Positions 27,301 to 39,300 of a stretch of DNA of 64,000 bases are shown in pieces (the stretch's first letter is position 1; every line of letters starts with the position of its first letter). The DNA is from Bolinopsis microptera (taxonomy: Eukaryota; Ctenophora; Tentaculata; Lobata; Bolinopsidae). Made by a program: the position numbers and the translations under genes. The DNA lies in contig NC_087075.1 in the NCBI RefSeq assembly GCF_026151205.1, forward strand, positions 1,729,911-1,793,910. Reading direction: 5' to 3'. The notes under the pieces were generated by a model. That model ran no database searches and was not told the origin of the DNA. It saw only the letters and a program-made list of their open reading frames with translations.

Positions 27301-30300
27301 GCGTTAGACCTTACTAACACCAAGATAAGCCCAGTCTAGATAAATTAGGATAAAACAGGCTTTCGTTAAAGTTGACAGCCACGCTTCACTTCACCAGGCA
27401 GTCAAGGTTATCTAATTTAGAATCTGTATATTGGGTATATGATAAGTGCTATACCAGCTTTAATTAGGTTTAGATGTATCATTGATAAAGGAAATCACGT
27501 GTGAGAAAGGAAAGCACGTGTGAGAAAGTGTGAAGCAAAAATACTTTCGAATGTGGCACCGTATTACGGGTGACATCATGCTGAGATAACAGTGTATGTA
27601 AGGTATGTAAGGTATGTAAGGTATGTAAGGTATGTAAGGTTTGTGTGGGGTGGTTTGTTGTGAACTTGAAATACCAGGCAACCACGTCACGTGACAGTTA
27701 TATGCAGCTGGTTTGAATTAAACGAGAATAATCACAGCTCAAAGAATGAGTATTTATAAATAACCTTACAAATAAAGTTTAAACTAGTGAAGATATTTAT
27801 CATCCCTCTCAAAAAATGAAATCCAATAAGATTTTCCGGTATATAATTAAACTAAGTTTTAGAAAAGCGCTGTTTTAGAAAAGGCCAGAGTTAGGTATCT
27901 GTAATTTGGTGTGTACGATATGTCATTAAATGTGCAGTAACTTAATTAGAAATGTAGGAGTTTGTGTTGTATGTTGAGGGTCTGCAACTTAATAACGTTA
28001 TTATCGCTAACGTCACCGGATAATAATTGTTTTAGATGTAATGAAATTCCGACACCTCGAATCTGAATATTCTCTATCAAATGATCAGACTTTAAAAATA
28101 TCACCATATAATATCGCTTCAAAAAAGAAGCCGCGAAATAAAGCCGGCTCTGACACAGACTTAAACTACACTTAACCTTCCTTTATATCTGTTCCATCTT
28201 GTACGAGTACAGAAAGCACTAAAGCAGACATGTTCCGTATAACAACCGGCCTATTATCAACACGCCAGGAGGACCCCATTATCCGGGACCTTGTCAAAGG
28301 GTCTGTCCCTTGCCCCCTGCCCCCTGCCCCCCTGCCCCCCTGCCCCCTGCCCCCCTGCCCCCTGCCCCCCTGCCCCCCTGCCCCCCCCTGCCCCCCTGCC
28401 CCCCTGCCCCCCTGTCTCCTGTCCCCTCACTGTTCGTGACTGCACTTGTGCTGTGTAGGAAGACTGTGTGTAAAACTGATTATGGAGGAGGATTTAAAGT
28501 TGGCCAAATATTGATTATGTAATATGTGAACGACCCCTAACACATTTATTTTCACATCAATAACCTTCAACCCCTGTCCCCCTGTCCCCCTGTCCCCCTG
28601 TCCCCCTGTCCCCCTGCCCCCCTGCCCCCCTGCCCCCCTGCCCCCTGCCCCCCTCCCCCCTCCCCCCCTGGGTAGAGGACCTCGTGCTCTTCATTAGACT
28701 GGTGTATTTAGTCGGGTAGTCTACGTGATGTACTCTGGCCCGGATATTTTTGGCTAGTCCTTATTAAAATATCTGAGTAAAGCGAGTAATGTCATATCCT
28801 TAAAGTCCTAAGAAGGAACACTGATCACCGGATACACATACTTCAAACCCTTTGGAGCGTTGCAGCCGAATAGGGACATTATATTGGCTTAAACTAGCTA
28901 ATTAAAACTAGCTGGTTAATTGGCTAATCGTCTCCAGAGCTAATTAGATATTGAATAAGGTTCAATAATTTCGGTTACGTAATGGTTAAACTTACAATAC
29001 ACTCTGAAGCCAAGAGTTGACATAGCAACAAAGAGTAGTCCTCCAATCTTTTCAATCGAATTATCGGTACTCCTCTTAAATGCTTTAAGCAATAAACAAT
29101 TGAATTTCCTGAATCATATCCGGCCCAATGCCACGACCAACGACCTCAACTTAAACTTGAAATATTTTCTGGCACTGAAAACTATATAGATGTTTGAAAA
29201 TCATGCATGTTCATGCTTGGTTTCCGACAAAGTCCTATAATATATTAGCACCATCAGATTTCCGGCCATCGCAGGGATCACGGGACAATTAGTTTTAACT
29301 TATAGTGCGGAAATGTAGGATAATAATAGCCGGGCAAGTTGCCAGTTTTGCTGGGCCAGTTGCCAGTATTACAAGGTGATATATTTATTTTATTCAGATA
29401 CCGTATGTATTACATCATCAGACCGTAGCACAGGTTTCCTTCTCCCCGTTCTTCACAAGGATGTATCATAATTAAGGGGCTATAGTGTAGACTGGACTAA
29501 CGGTTGGGGGCTAGTTGTTAGTCACGTGGTTGCTATGCGGGTCACGTGGTTGCTATGGGGCTAATTCATTGGTTGCTGCAGGAGATGAGGAATGGTTGGT
29601 AGGCTGCCAGGGGGGTTTAATAGAGTCCTGCATAACCCTAATGTAGACAGGAAGGCGAACAAGGTGTTACTACACTCCTTACTTCTAATTCTAATTGCTA
29701 CACACACGCCTACTATAATTACTATAATTACTACATTATACTACTATAATTACTATAATTAATATAATTACTACATTATACTACTCTAATTACTACATTA
29801 TTATCCCCACCTTGGATCATAAAACCTACACTGAACTGAGGTGTACGTAGTTTTACAGCTGTGGTGGTGATTTGTCAGCGGGAAATCTAATACTCCCTCT
29901 CTTTCTAATACTCCCTCTCTTTCTAATACTCTTTCGTTTACAGTACACGATTAGAATATTACATTCCGACTATGGAGAAGACAGAACAGCGTTTTATTGA
30001 ATGCAGTACGGCAGTGGTCTGAATAGAGGTGGTAGTGATACTGCTTATACTACTGGTAACTGGTTACTACTGGTAACTACTGGTAACTACTGGTAACTAC
30101 TGGTGACTACTGGTAACTACTGGTAACTACTGGTAACTACTGGTAACTACTGGTACCTACTGGTAACTACTGGTAACTACTGGAGTACTGGTGACTACTG
30201 GTAACTACTGGTAACTACTGGTAACTACTGGTAACTACTGGTAACTGACACCATGTACTACTTGCACAGTCAAATCTTTACTTACCGCCTCACTCGGTTC

Positions 30301-33300
30301 ACTACTAGTTCACTACTTTTTCATTGCTTTACCCATCAGATAATTGCTTAGTGTACAACCAACCACAAAACTCCAGTAACTAGAGCTTGACTGTGCCACG
30401 AGGAAAAGAAGCTTTTTAAGTGTATGATTTTGAGAAGAATTACGATGAAGACAAATTTGTAAGATCAATTCGGTAATTTTTTCAGAAGAGCTTTTATTTT
30501 TATTGTGAGCAGTAAACATGTGACTAGTAAGAGTTAAAGTTGTACTGCATTATGGGGTTCGTTATCTTATTATCATAGTTACAGTTACACAGTTAGCTTA
30601 ATATCATAGGCTATTCCTGTGTTTATCTATAATATAAATAATATGTAAATTCTAACATTTTGAAAGATGATGGTGGTGTGTAATTTATTGAGCTTTTTCT
30701 TCATTTACAACCAGCGTGAGTTTTGAATTGAGTATGTTTCACAATCACTGTCATTAAATCTTAAGTAGTATAAAGGGTATCTAACGGTTACCAAGGTTAC
30801 AAGGAAAAATAACAAGACCGGTAATCGTTTTCCCTTATTACTAAATTCCAGAAACCCCCAAACAACATACCAATTCTCTTCTTACTAATTAATTACTAAT
30901 TACCAATTCTCTAATTACTAATTAATTACTAATTACCAATTCTCTTCTGCTGCCAGTCACTCCAATAGAAGTACCCATCTAGGATGGAGAGACTAAACCC
31001 CTGACTCCCGTAGAGTTGTATCACTTCTCTTACCACGCCGTCCTCATACCCTGAAAACATAACTGTTAAAATTCCCACACTTTTTTATAACATTTACTGA
31101 TAACAGTCTTAAAGTTACTAATAAAAGTCCTAAATGTTACTGATAACAATCTGAAGTGGTTACCCTGACAACCCTAACAATCTGAAGTGGTTACCCTCAT
31201 GCAATTAAACCGTACAAATAAATAACAACTAAAAGTAACCTGTAGTAACCTGTAGTAACCTGTAGTAATAACAACTAAAAGTAACCTGTAGTAACCTGTA
31301 GTAACCTGTAGTAATAACAACTAAAAGTAACCTGTAGTAACCTGTAGTAACCTGTAGTAATAACAACTAAAAGTAACCTGTAGTAACCTGTAGTAACCTG
31401 TAGTAACCTGTAGTAATAACAACTAAAAGTAACCTGTAGCTTTAGTAACCTGTAGTAACCTGTAGTAACCTGCAGTAATAACAACTAAAAGTAACCTGTA
31501 GTAACCTGTAGTAACCTGTAGTAACCTGTAGTAACCTGTAGTAACCTGCAGTAATAACAACTAAAAGTAACCTGTAGTAACCTGTAGTAACCTGTAGTAA
31601 TAACAACTAAAAGTAACCAATAGTAACCTGTAGTAACCTGTAGTAACCTGTAGTAACCTGAAGTAACCTGTAGTAACCTGTAGTAACCTGTAGTAATAAC
31701 AACTAAAAGTAACCTGTAGTAACCTGTAGTAACCTGTAGTGACCTGTAGTAACCTGCAGTAATAACAACTAAAAGTAACCTGTAGTAACCTGTAGTAACC
31801 TGTAGTAATAACAACTAAAAGTAACCTGTAGCTGAAGTAACCTGTAGTAACCTGTAGTAACCTGCAGTAATAACAACTAAAAGTAACCTGTAGTAACCTG
31901 TAGTAACCTGTAGTAACCTGTAGTAACCTGTAGTAATAACAACTAAAAGTAACCTGTACTAGTAACCTGTAGTAACCTGTAGTAATAACAACTAAAAGTA
32001 ACCTGTAGTAACCTGTAGTAACCTGTAGTAATAACAACTAAAAGTAACCTGTAGTAACCTGTAGTAACCTGTAGTAACCTGTAGTAACCTGTAGTAACCT
32101 GTAGTAACCTGTAGTAACCTGTAGTAATAACAACTAAAAGTAACCTGTAGTAACCTGTAGTAACCTGTAGTAACCTGTAGTAACCTGTAGTAATAACGAC
32201 TAAAAGTAACCTGTAGTAACCTGTAGTAACCTGTAGTAACCTGTAGTAATAACGACTAAAAGTAACCTGTAGTAACCTGTAGTAACCTGTAGTAACCTGT
32301 AGTAACCTGTAGTAATAACAACTAAAAGTAACCTGTAGTAACCTGTAGTAACCTGTAGTAACCTGTAGTAACCTGTAGTAACCTGTAGTAATAACAACTA
32401 AAGTAACCTGTAGCCATGATCTGATCGGTGTACGCGTCAATCCAATAGACTATCTTGTTAGGCATGTCCAGTGCAATTCCATTAGGTTGACTTCTGAAGA
32501 GGGTTTAGAGTTGTGAAATAAGGAGCCTCAGGGTGAACCCCTAGTATCATGACAGTCAGTCAGTTTAGATATAAACATGACATGAGCATGGGAAGTTACA
32601 GTACCATGCCTCATGATATAGCAGAGTAGCGGGGACAGCTAACAATAACCCTTAATTAATCTTTGTTTAATGTTAGTTCCTTAGAGTGCACTGAGACAAT
32701 TAGTCTAAAGAAATACCAGTAACACCAGTAAAAGGGGGTTTCAGGGTTTCATTGAGGAGCACTAGTCACTACCCAGCACTAATTACTAATTACACTAATT
32801 GGGAGCACTGCCCAGCACTGACGCCTTTAAATCTTTAATCACAATCGATTTAGATTTGTAAGCTGAACAGTGAGGTATTATTATATTGTAAACTGTAAAG
32901 GGTGTATAAGATAGAGGACGTTACCCTGATTCGGTGAGGTTAGCTAGAACAGTGAGGTTGGCTCCAGATAGTTTAGACCGGATAATCCGAGCGCTAACTC
33001 CCCGGTCACTCCAGAATACGTACCTGTGTAATGTTATTAGGTGCAACAAATAAGTAACGGTAACTTTAGGTAACGCCAATAGATAACGGTAACTTTAGGT
33101 AACGCCAATACGGTAAGTAACGGTAACTTTTGGTAACGCCAATACGGTAAGTAACGGTAACTTTTGGTAACGCCAATAAATAACGGTAACTTTAGGTAAC
33201 GCCAATACGGTGAATAACGGTAACTTTTGATTTCGCTTTAGATGTTTGTAAGGAAAACAAAAGAAAACAACAAATATAGTAAATAATAATTTATTGTACC

Positions 33301-36300
33301 TAATTTGTAGTGACCTTCAATTATAATCAATATGCTTTAGTAGTGTGCATGTAATTAGTAGTAACAATTAGTGTAATTAGTGTGTGTAATTAAGTTCTAA
33401 AGTTTTAAAAGCCTGTGTAGGTGTTACTTAATTACTTTCAGTACAGTTAACTCTATTCTGAAGCGTTAGGATGAGATAAAAGTGACAGTTATTTACAGAG
33501 TGTATAATAACGGTCTGTAGTTGGTATTACTTAAGAACAAATCATTTAGCTGTCTTAAGGGGGCCGGGGGGGGTCTTCATCAAAATTCTCTCGAAATTGA
33601 TTTTATAGTTGTTTCTGATAGAGGGGAGTGATATCTATCAGCTGCTTTTGGTCCCATGGAAAAATATTGTTCCTAGCCAAAATTATCGCCAGTCAAAGGT
33701 CAGCACTTATGTGTAATTGTATTGCGCGAGCGATTTTCAATCGCGCGCCCTGAAAATCGAGTCTAAAAATCTATCTTCTCCTACATTTTTTGAGCAATCA
33801 CCCTGAAACTTTCAGAATATGTTCTATGGATCATTTAGAAGATATCTGTCGAGCCGAATTTTGAGATAGGCCTTAGAAGATTTTTTATTCAATTTTGAAA
33901 ATCTTGGACCTGGAAAAATCGTCAAAAAATGAGGTCCAAGATTTTCAAAATTAAATAAAAAATCTTCTAAGGCCTATCTCAAAATTCGGCTCGACAGATA
34001 TCTTCTAAATGATCCATAGAACATATCCTGAAAGTTTCAGGGTGATTGCTCAAAAATGTAGGAGAAGATAGATTTTTAGACTCGATTTTCAGGGCGCGCG
34101 ATTGAAAATCGCTCGCGCAATACAATTACACATAAGCGCTGACCTTTGACTGGCGATAATTTTGGCTAGGAACAATATTTTTCCATGGGACCAAAAGCAG
34201 CTGATAGATATCACTCCCCTCTATCAGAAACAACTATAAAATCAATTTCGAGATAATTTTGATGAAGACCCCCCCCCCCCCCCGGCCCCCTTAAGTTATT
34301 TGCTAACGTTTAACAGTGTTCACACACTATTTGGTTGAGTGAGATGGTTGCAAAGTGGACGTAACGTCACCATTCTTATTTATAAACCACTCAAAAGTTA
34401 CGCAACATTGGAATGTGTTGCGCTGTAAATTACTGTTCCAAACACTAAACGTGTTGGCTTACAAACGTGGACAATAATATGCTTGTTTTGAAGTGTTTGA
34501 TAGTAATTTGCTTGCGTCCTTTAAGTAGGTACTGTATAATGTGTTTTAGATGTTTTACACAAATGTTTATTAGAATAATATGCAATGGAGAGTTTAGAGA
34601 AGGTAGAGGAAGAAAAATAAACTAAATTAGGTGATCCCAATAAACCGCTCAGTTCAAATAAAGGTCTGTTGAAACATGCATGAATCTCTATCATCACTAC
34701 ATTTGTATCGGAGTTTATTTTCAACACTTCAATGTTTCGTCGCACGACATTCCTCATCGCTAATACACAAAAACATGCCAGCACGCAACAATAGAATATG
34801 TTGCACTGCTGCAGTGATTTAATTAGGAAAGTGCGGCAATTAATTAGCAGAATGATAGATGTAGCCCTACAAGATAATAGTATTTGTGATAACAATGTCT
34901 GGAGTTGTGAAGGGTATCTATTCCCTGAGGAATAGGTGGAGTCATTGTCGCGTTGTGTCTACTAAACATACGGTACTAACTACTGCAGTCAGCTATCTCA
35001 TCATACAAACAATCACACATTTCAGAGGGGCGAGACAAAAAGTTCTTCTTTCTAAAGCCTAGTTATAGAGTCCTTCTTTCTAAAGCCTAGTTATAGAGTC
35101 CTTCTTTCTAAAGCCTAGTTATAGAGTCCTTCTTTCTAAAGCCTAGTTATAGAGTCTTTCCTTCTAAAGCCTAGTTATAGAGTCCTTCCTTTTAGTCTAA
35201 AGCCTAATTATAAAGTCCTTACTTCTGAAGCCTAATTATAAAGTCCTTCCTTCTAGTCTAAAGCCTAATTATAGAGTCCTTCCTTCTAAAGCCTAATTAT
35301 AGAGTCCTTCCTTCTAGTCTAAAGCCTAATTATAGAGTCCTTCTAGTCTAAAGCCTAATTATAGAGTCCTTCCTTTCTGAAGCCTAATTATAGAGTCCTT
35401 CCTTCTAGTCTAAAGCCTAGTTATAGAGTCCTTCCTTCTAGTCTAAAGCCTAATTATATAGTCCTTCCTTCTAAAGCCTAATTATAGAGTCCTTCCTTCT
35501 AGTCTAAAGCCTAATTATAGAGTCCTTCTAGTCTAAAGCCTAATTATAGAGTCCTTCCTTTCTGAAGCCTAATTATAGAGTCCTTCCGTCTAGTCTAAAG
35601 CCTAGTTATAGAGTCCTTCCTTCTAGTCTAAAGCCTAATTATAGAGTCCTTCCTTCTAAAGCCTAATTATAGAGTCCTTCCTTCTAGTCTAAAGCCTAAT
35701 CATAGAGCCCTTCCTTCTGAAGCCTAGTTATAGAGTCCTTCCTTCTAAAGCCTAGTTATAGAGTCCTTCCTTCTGAAGCCTAGTTTAAATAGAGTCTTTC
35801 CTTTTAGTCTAAAGCCTAATAATAGAGTCCTTCCTTCTAGTCTAAAGCCTAGTTATAGAGTCCTTCCTTCTAAAGCCTAATTATAGAGTCCTTTCTTCTA
35901 AAGCCTAGTTATAGAGTCCTTTCTTCTGAAGCCTAATTATAGAGTCTTTCCTTTAAGTCTAAAGCCTAATTATAGAGTCCTTCCTTCTAGTCTAAAGCCT
36001 AGTTATAGAGTCCTTCCTTCTAGTCTAAAGCCTAGTTATAGAGTCCTTCCTTCTAAAGCCTAATTATAGAGTCCTTCCTTCTAAAGCCTAGTTATAGAGT
36101 CTTTCCTTCTAAATCCTAGTTATAGAGTCTTTCCTTCTAGTCTAAAGCCTAGTTATAGAGTCCTTCCTTCTAAAGCCTAATTATAGAGTCCTTCCTTCTA
36201 AAGCCTAGTTATAGAGTCCTTCCTTCTAAAGCCTAGTTATAGAGTCCTTCCTTCTAAAGCCTAATTATAGAGTCTTTCCTTCTAGTCTAAAGCCTAGTTA

Positions 36301-39300
36301 TAGAGTCCTTCCTTCTAAAGCCTAATTATAGAGTCCTTCCTTCTAAAGCCTAGTTATAGAGTCTTTCCTTCTAGTCTAAAGCCTAATTATAGAGTCCTTC
36401 CTTCTAAAGCCTAGTTATAGAGTCCTTCCTTCTAAAGCCTAGTTATAGAGTCCTTCCTTCTAAAGCCTAATTATAGAGTCCTTCCTTCTAAAGCTTAATT
36501 ATAGAGTCCTCCCTTCTAGTCTAAAGCCTAGTTATAGAGTCCTTCCTTCTAAAGCCTAATTATAGAGTCCTTCCTTCTAAAGCCTAGTTATAGAGTCTTT
36601 CCTTCTAGTCTAAAGCCTAGTTATAGAGTCCTTCCTTCTAAAGCCTAATTATAGAGTCCTTCCTTCTAAAGCCTAGTTATAGAGTCTTTCCTTCTAGTCT
36701 AAAGCCTAGTTATACAGTCCTTCCTTCTAAAGCCTAATTATAGAGTCCTTCCTTCTAGTCTAAAGCCTAATTATAGAGTCTTTCCTTCTAGTCTAAAGCC
36801 TAATTATAGAGTCCTTCCTTCTAGTCTAAAGCCTAGTTATAGAGTCCTTCCTTCTAGTCTAAAGCCTAGTTATAGAGTCCTTCCTTCTAAAGCCTAATTA
36901 TAGAGTCCTTCCTTCTAAAGCCTAGTTATAGAGTCTTTCCTTCTAAATCCTAGTTATAGAGTCTTTCCTTCTAGTCTAAAGCCTAGTTATAGAGTCCTTC
37001 CTTCTAAAGCCTAGTTATAGAGTCCTTCCTTCTAAAGCCTAATTATAGAGTCTTTCCTTCTAGTCTAAAGCCTAGTTATAGAGTCCTTCCTTCTAGTCTA
37101 AAGCTTACTGACTGAATTGTGTTATACTGCTATAATGACCAAACTGCTATATATATTATATAATGACCAAACTTACATTCTGATTGTGATAGAATAAGTC
37201 CTAATTCCAAAAGACAAAACTATAGTTATGTCTGTGAATCTTATGTTGCACGTACAATACGTTTATCATGTTGCACGTACAATACGTTTCTCATGTTGCA
37301 CGTACAATACGTTTCTCATATTGCACTTACAATACGTTTCTTATGTTGCACGTGTAATACGTGTATCACATTGCACTTACAATACGTTTCTCATGTTGCA
37401 CGTGTAATACGTTTCTCATGTTGCACGTGTAATACGTTTATCATGTTGCACTTACAATACGTTTCTCATGTTGCACGTGTAATACGTGTATCATATTGCA
37501 CTTACCCGTTTATTGGGTCCACTTTGACACTCCTGGGACTGTCCCCGAATGTAGCGAGGGTCGCTATCTCACTTCCGTCGTTTGTGATAACTACCAGTGA
37601 GTTACTGATATCGTCAACAAAGTAGATGTACTTGCTTATCCAGTCTATACTCAAACCTGGGGTATTTAATATTTTATCACTATTCATTAAATAATTAATA
37701 TCATTAAATGAATTTCATTTCTCAGTGGTGGCTCCACTCAAACCTGGGGTATTTAATATTTTATCACTATTCATTAAATAATTAATATCATTAAATGAAT
37801 TTCATTTTGTTAACTCAAAAATGTTTTTCTAGCGAGTTATGTTGAATAAAACGTATGATAAATAACGAAAGAGGCAGTGTTAATGTATGCCATGGCAGTG
37901 TTAGCATAAAAGAAGTTTGAATCTTGAAACAAGAGCTTCTGAGTACTCCACGAAGAGTAGTAGTAGTAGTAAGTAGTAGCTAGTGCTGGTAATGTGTAGA
38001 GTAAAAGTAAGTGAGTAAAGAAAAAGGATTGTTTTCAAAGTAAAAGGATTGTTTTCAAAATATTACTGCTGTCTCACGAGTCATTATTAGGACTCACTCC
38101 AACGTATATTCAATACATTTTTCGGTACACTCATCATGGTCACACATTAAAACTTATGATTCCATCGTTTAACTCTAAGTTTGGTGAGCGAAGCTTCTCA
38201 GAGGTGGCTCCAAAGATCTACAACCGTCTGCCTACTACCATCACATCAGCTGAATCTCTGGAATCCTTTAAAGCATTTCTAAAAACTTTCTTATTCAAAT
38301 TGTCTCAGCATGAACTTTGTCACTGACCGATTTTGGCCTATATTAGTTCTTCTTTAGTGTTAGTTCTTTAATTTTACACTTCACTCTTTGATTTTAGTAT
38401 GATCGATATATTTTCAAGTATATGATAAGATGATAGCAGTCCTAACATTTATCATGATAGTGTCTGGGATGACTAGATGAAACACTGAGTTTAAGTGTAT
38501 CTTAATAGTGGTGTTCTTAAACTTCAATTTATTATTATTATAAAGTAGGAAAATGTAGGTTAAAACTAACCTGAGGGTTGTCCAACATTTTCTCTGACTA
38601 TAACAGGACTCGCTCCTGCTTCAACCTTCACTATTTGCTGAAATTATATTTATGCTTCACTATTTGCTGAAATAATATTTATCCGTTAAAATAACCTAAG
38701 CAATAAAATATGATATATTTTTCTTCAAATTGCAAACTTTAAATAAGTTTAAGTAATCATAATTTTAGTCCTTAACTTAATATAACTTAATATAAAGATT
38801 AATATAAATATTTCCTCATTTACCACATTGACTAACATGGTGTTGTGTCAGTCCCTAGGTGGATAGCCAGCAAAGAGGTAAGAATGTAAGGAATGTAACA
38901 ACAATGTGAATAATGTGAATTATGATCCCACACGCCACCATCTGTTTAACAGAACAAATTCAGGCTCACTACACATGGTATCTAACAGATGTTTATGTAA
39001 AATAGCACAACAAAGTATACATAATTAGTTTATAAATAGTATATCATATTATATAATATGTAGAAATTGATTGATAGATTGGTGGAGCACCACCCGGACA
39101 ATTAGGAGGTACTCGGCACTAAAATGTTAAATTGCAATCAATTTTAAGGTATACCCACATTATATGTTAATATAATAACACTACCAGGAAATCAAAATAA
39201 TTCTTATCTCTCACATTAATTTAGAACAGTGACACAGGGTCTGAAAGGCACAGATACTATATCTAGTATATAGTTGGTTAGGCAGACTATCTAGTATATG

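Larger units (their letters stand above)
25234..30936. other. 5.7-kb LRP intron without recognised gene
   Basis: The intron between exons 15 and 16. It holds the TGATCA minisatellite, CACACTAATCA runs (26570-26650), a tandem duplication of a TTACAAACTATTTCAAAAGT segment (26880 and 26970), GTAAGGTAT repeats (27596-27640), two CCCCCTG arrays and a TAACTACTGG array. No coding exon with correct phase was found in it, and exons 15 and 16 join directly in phase. Confidence 0.6.

Noticed and set aside
28230-28522. Proline-rich ORFs on both strands
   Set aside because: Translations of CCCCCTG low-complexity DNA.
31275-32440. Overlapping Tyr/Leu-rich minus-strand ORFs
   Set aside because: Translations of the GTAACCTGTA array; only 32408-32493 is an exon.
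34521-34895. 124-codon minus-strand ORF
   Set aside because: No domain, AT-rich composition, and not in phase with LRP exons 12 and 13.
37293-37625. 110-codon plus-strand Cys/Thr-rich ORF
   Set aside because: Translation of the 24-bp array running into the antisense of exon 12.
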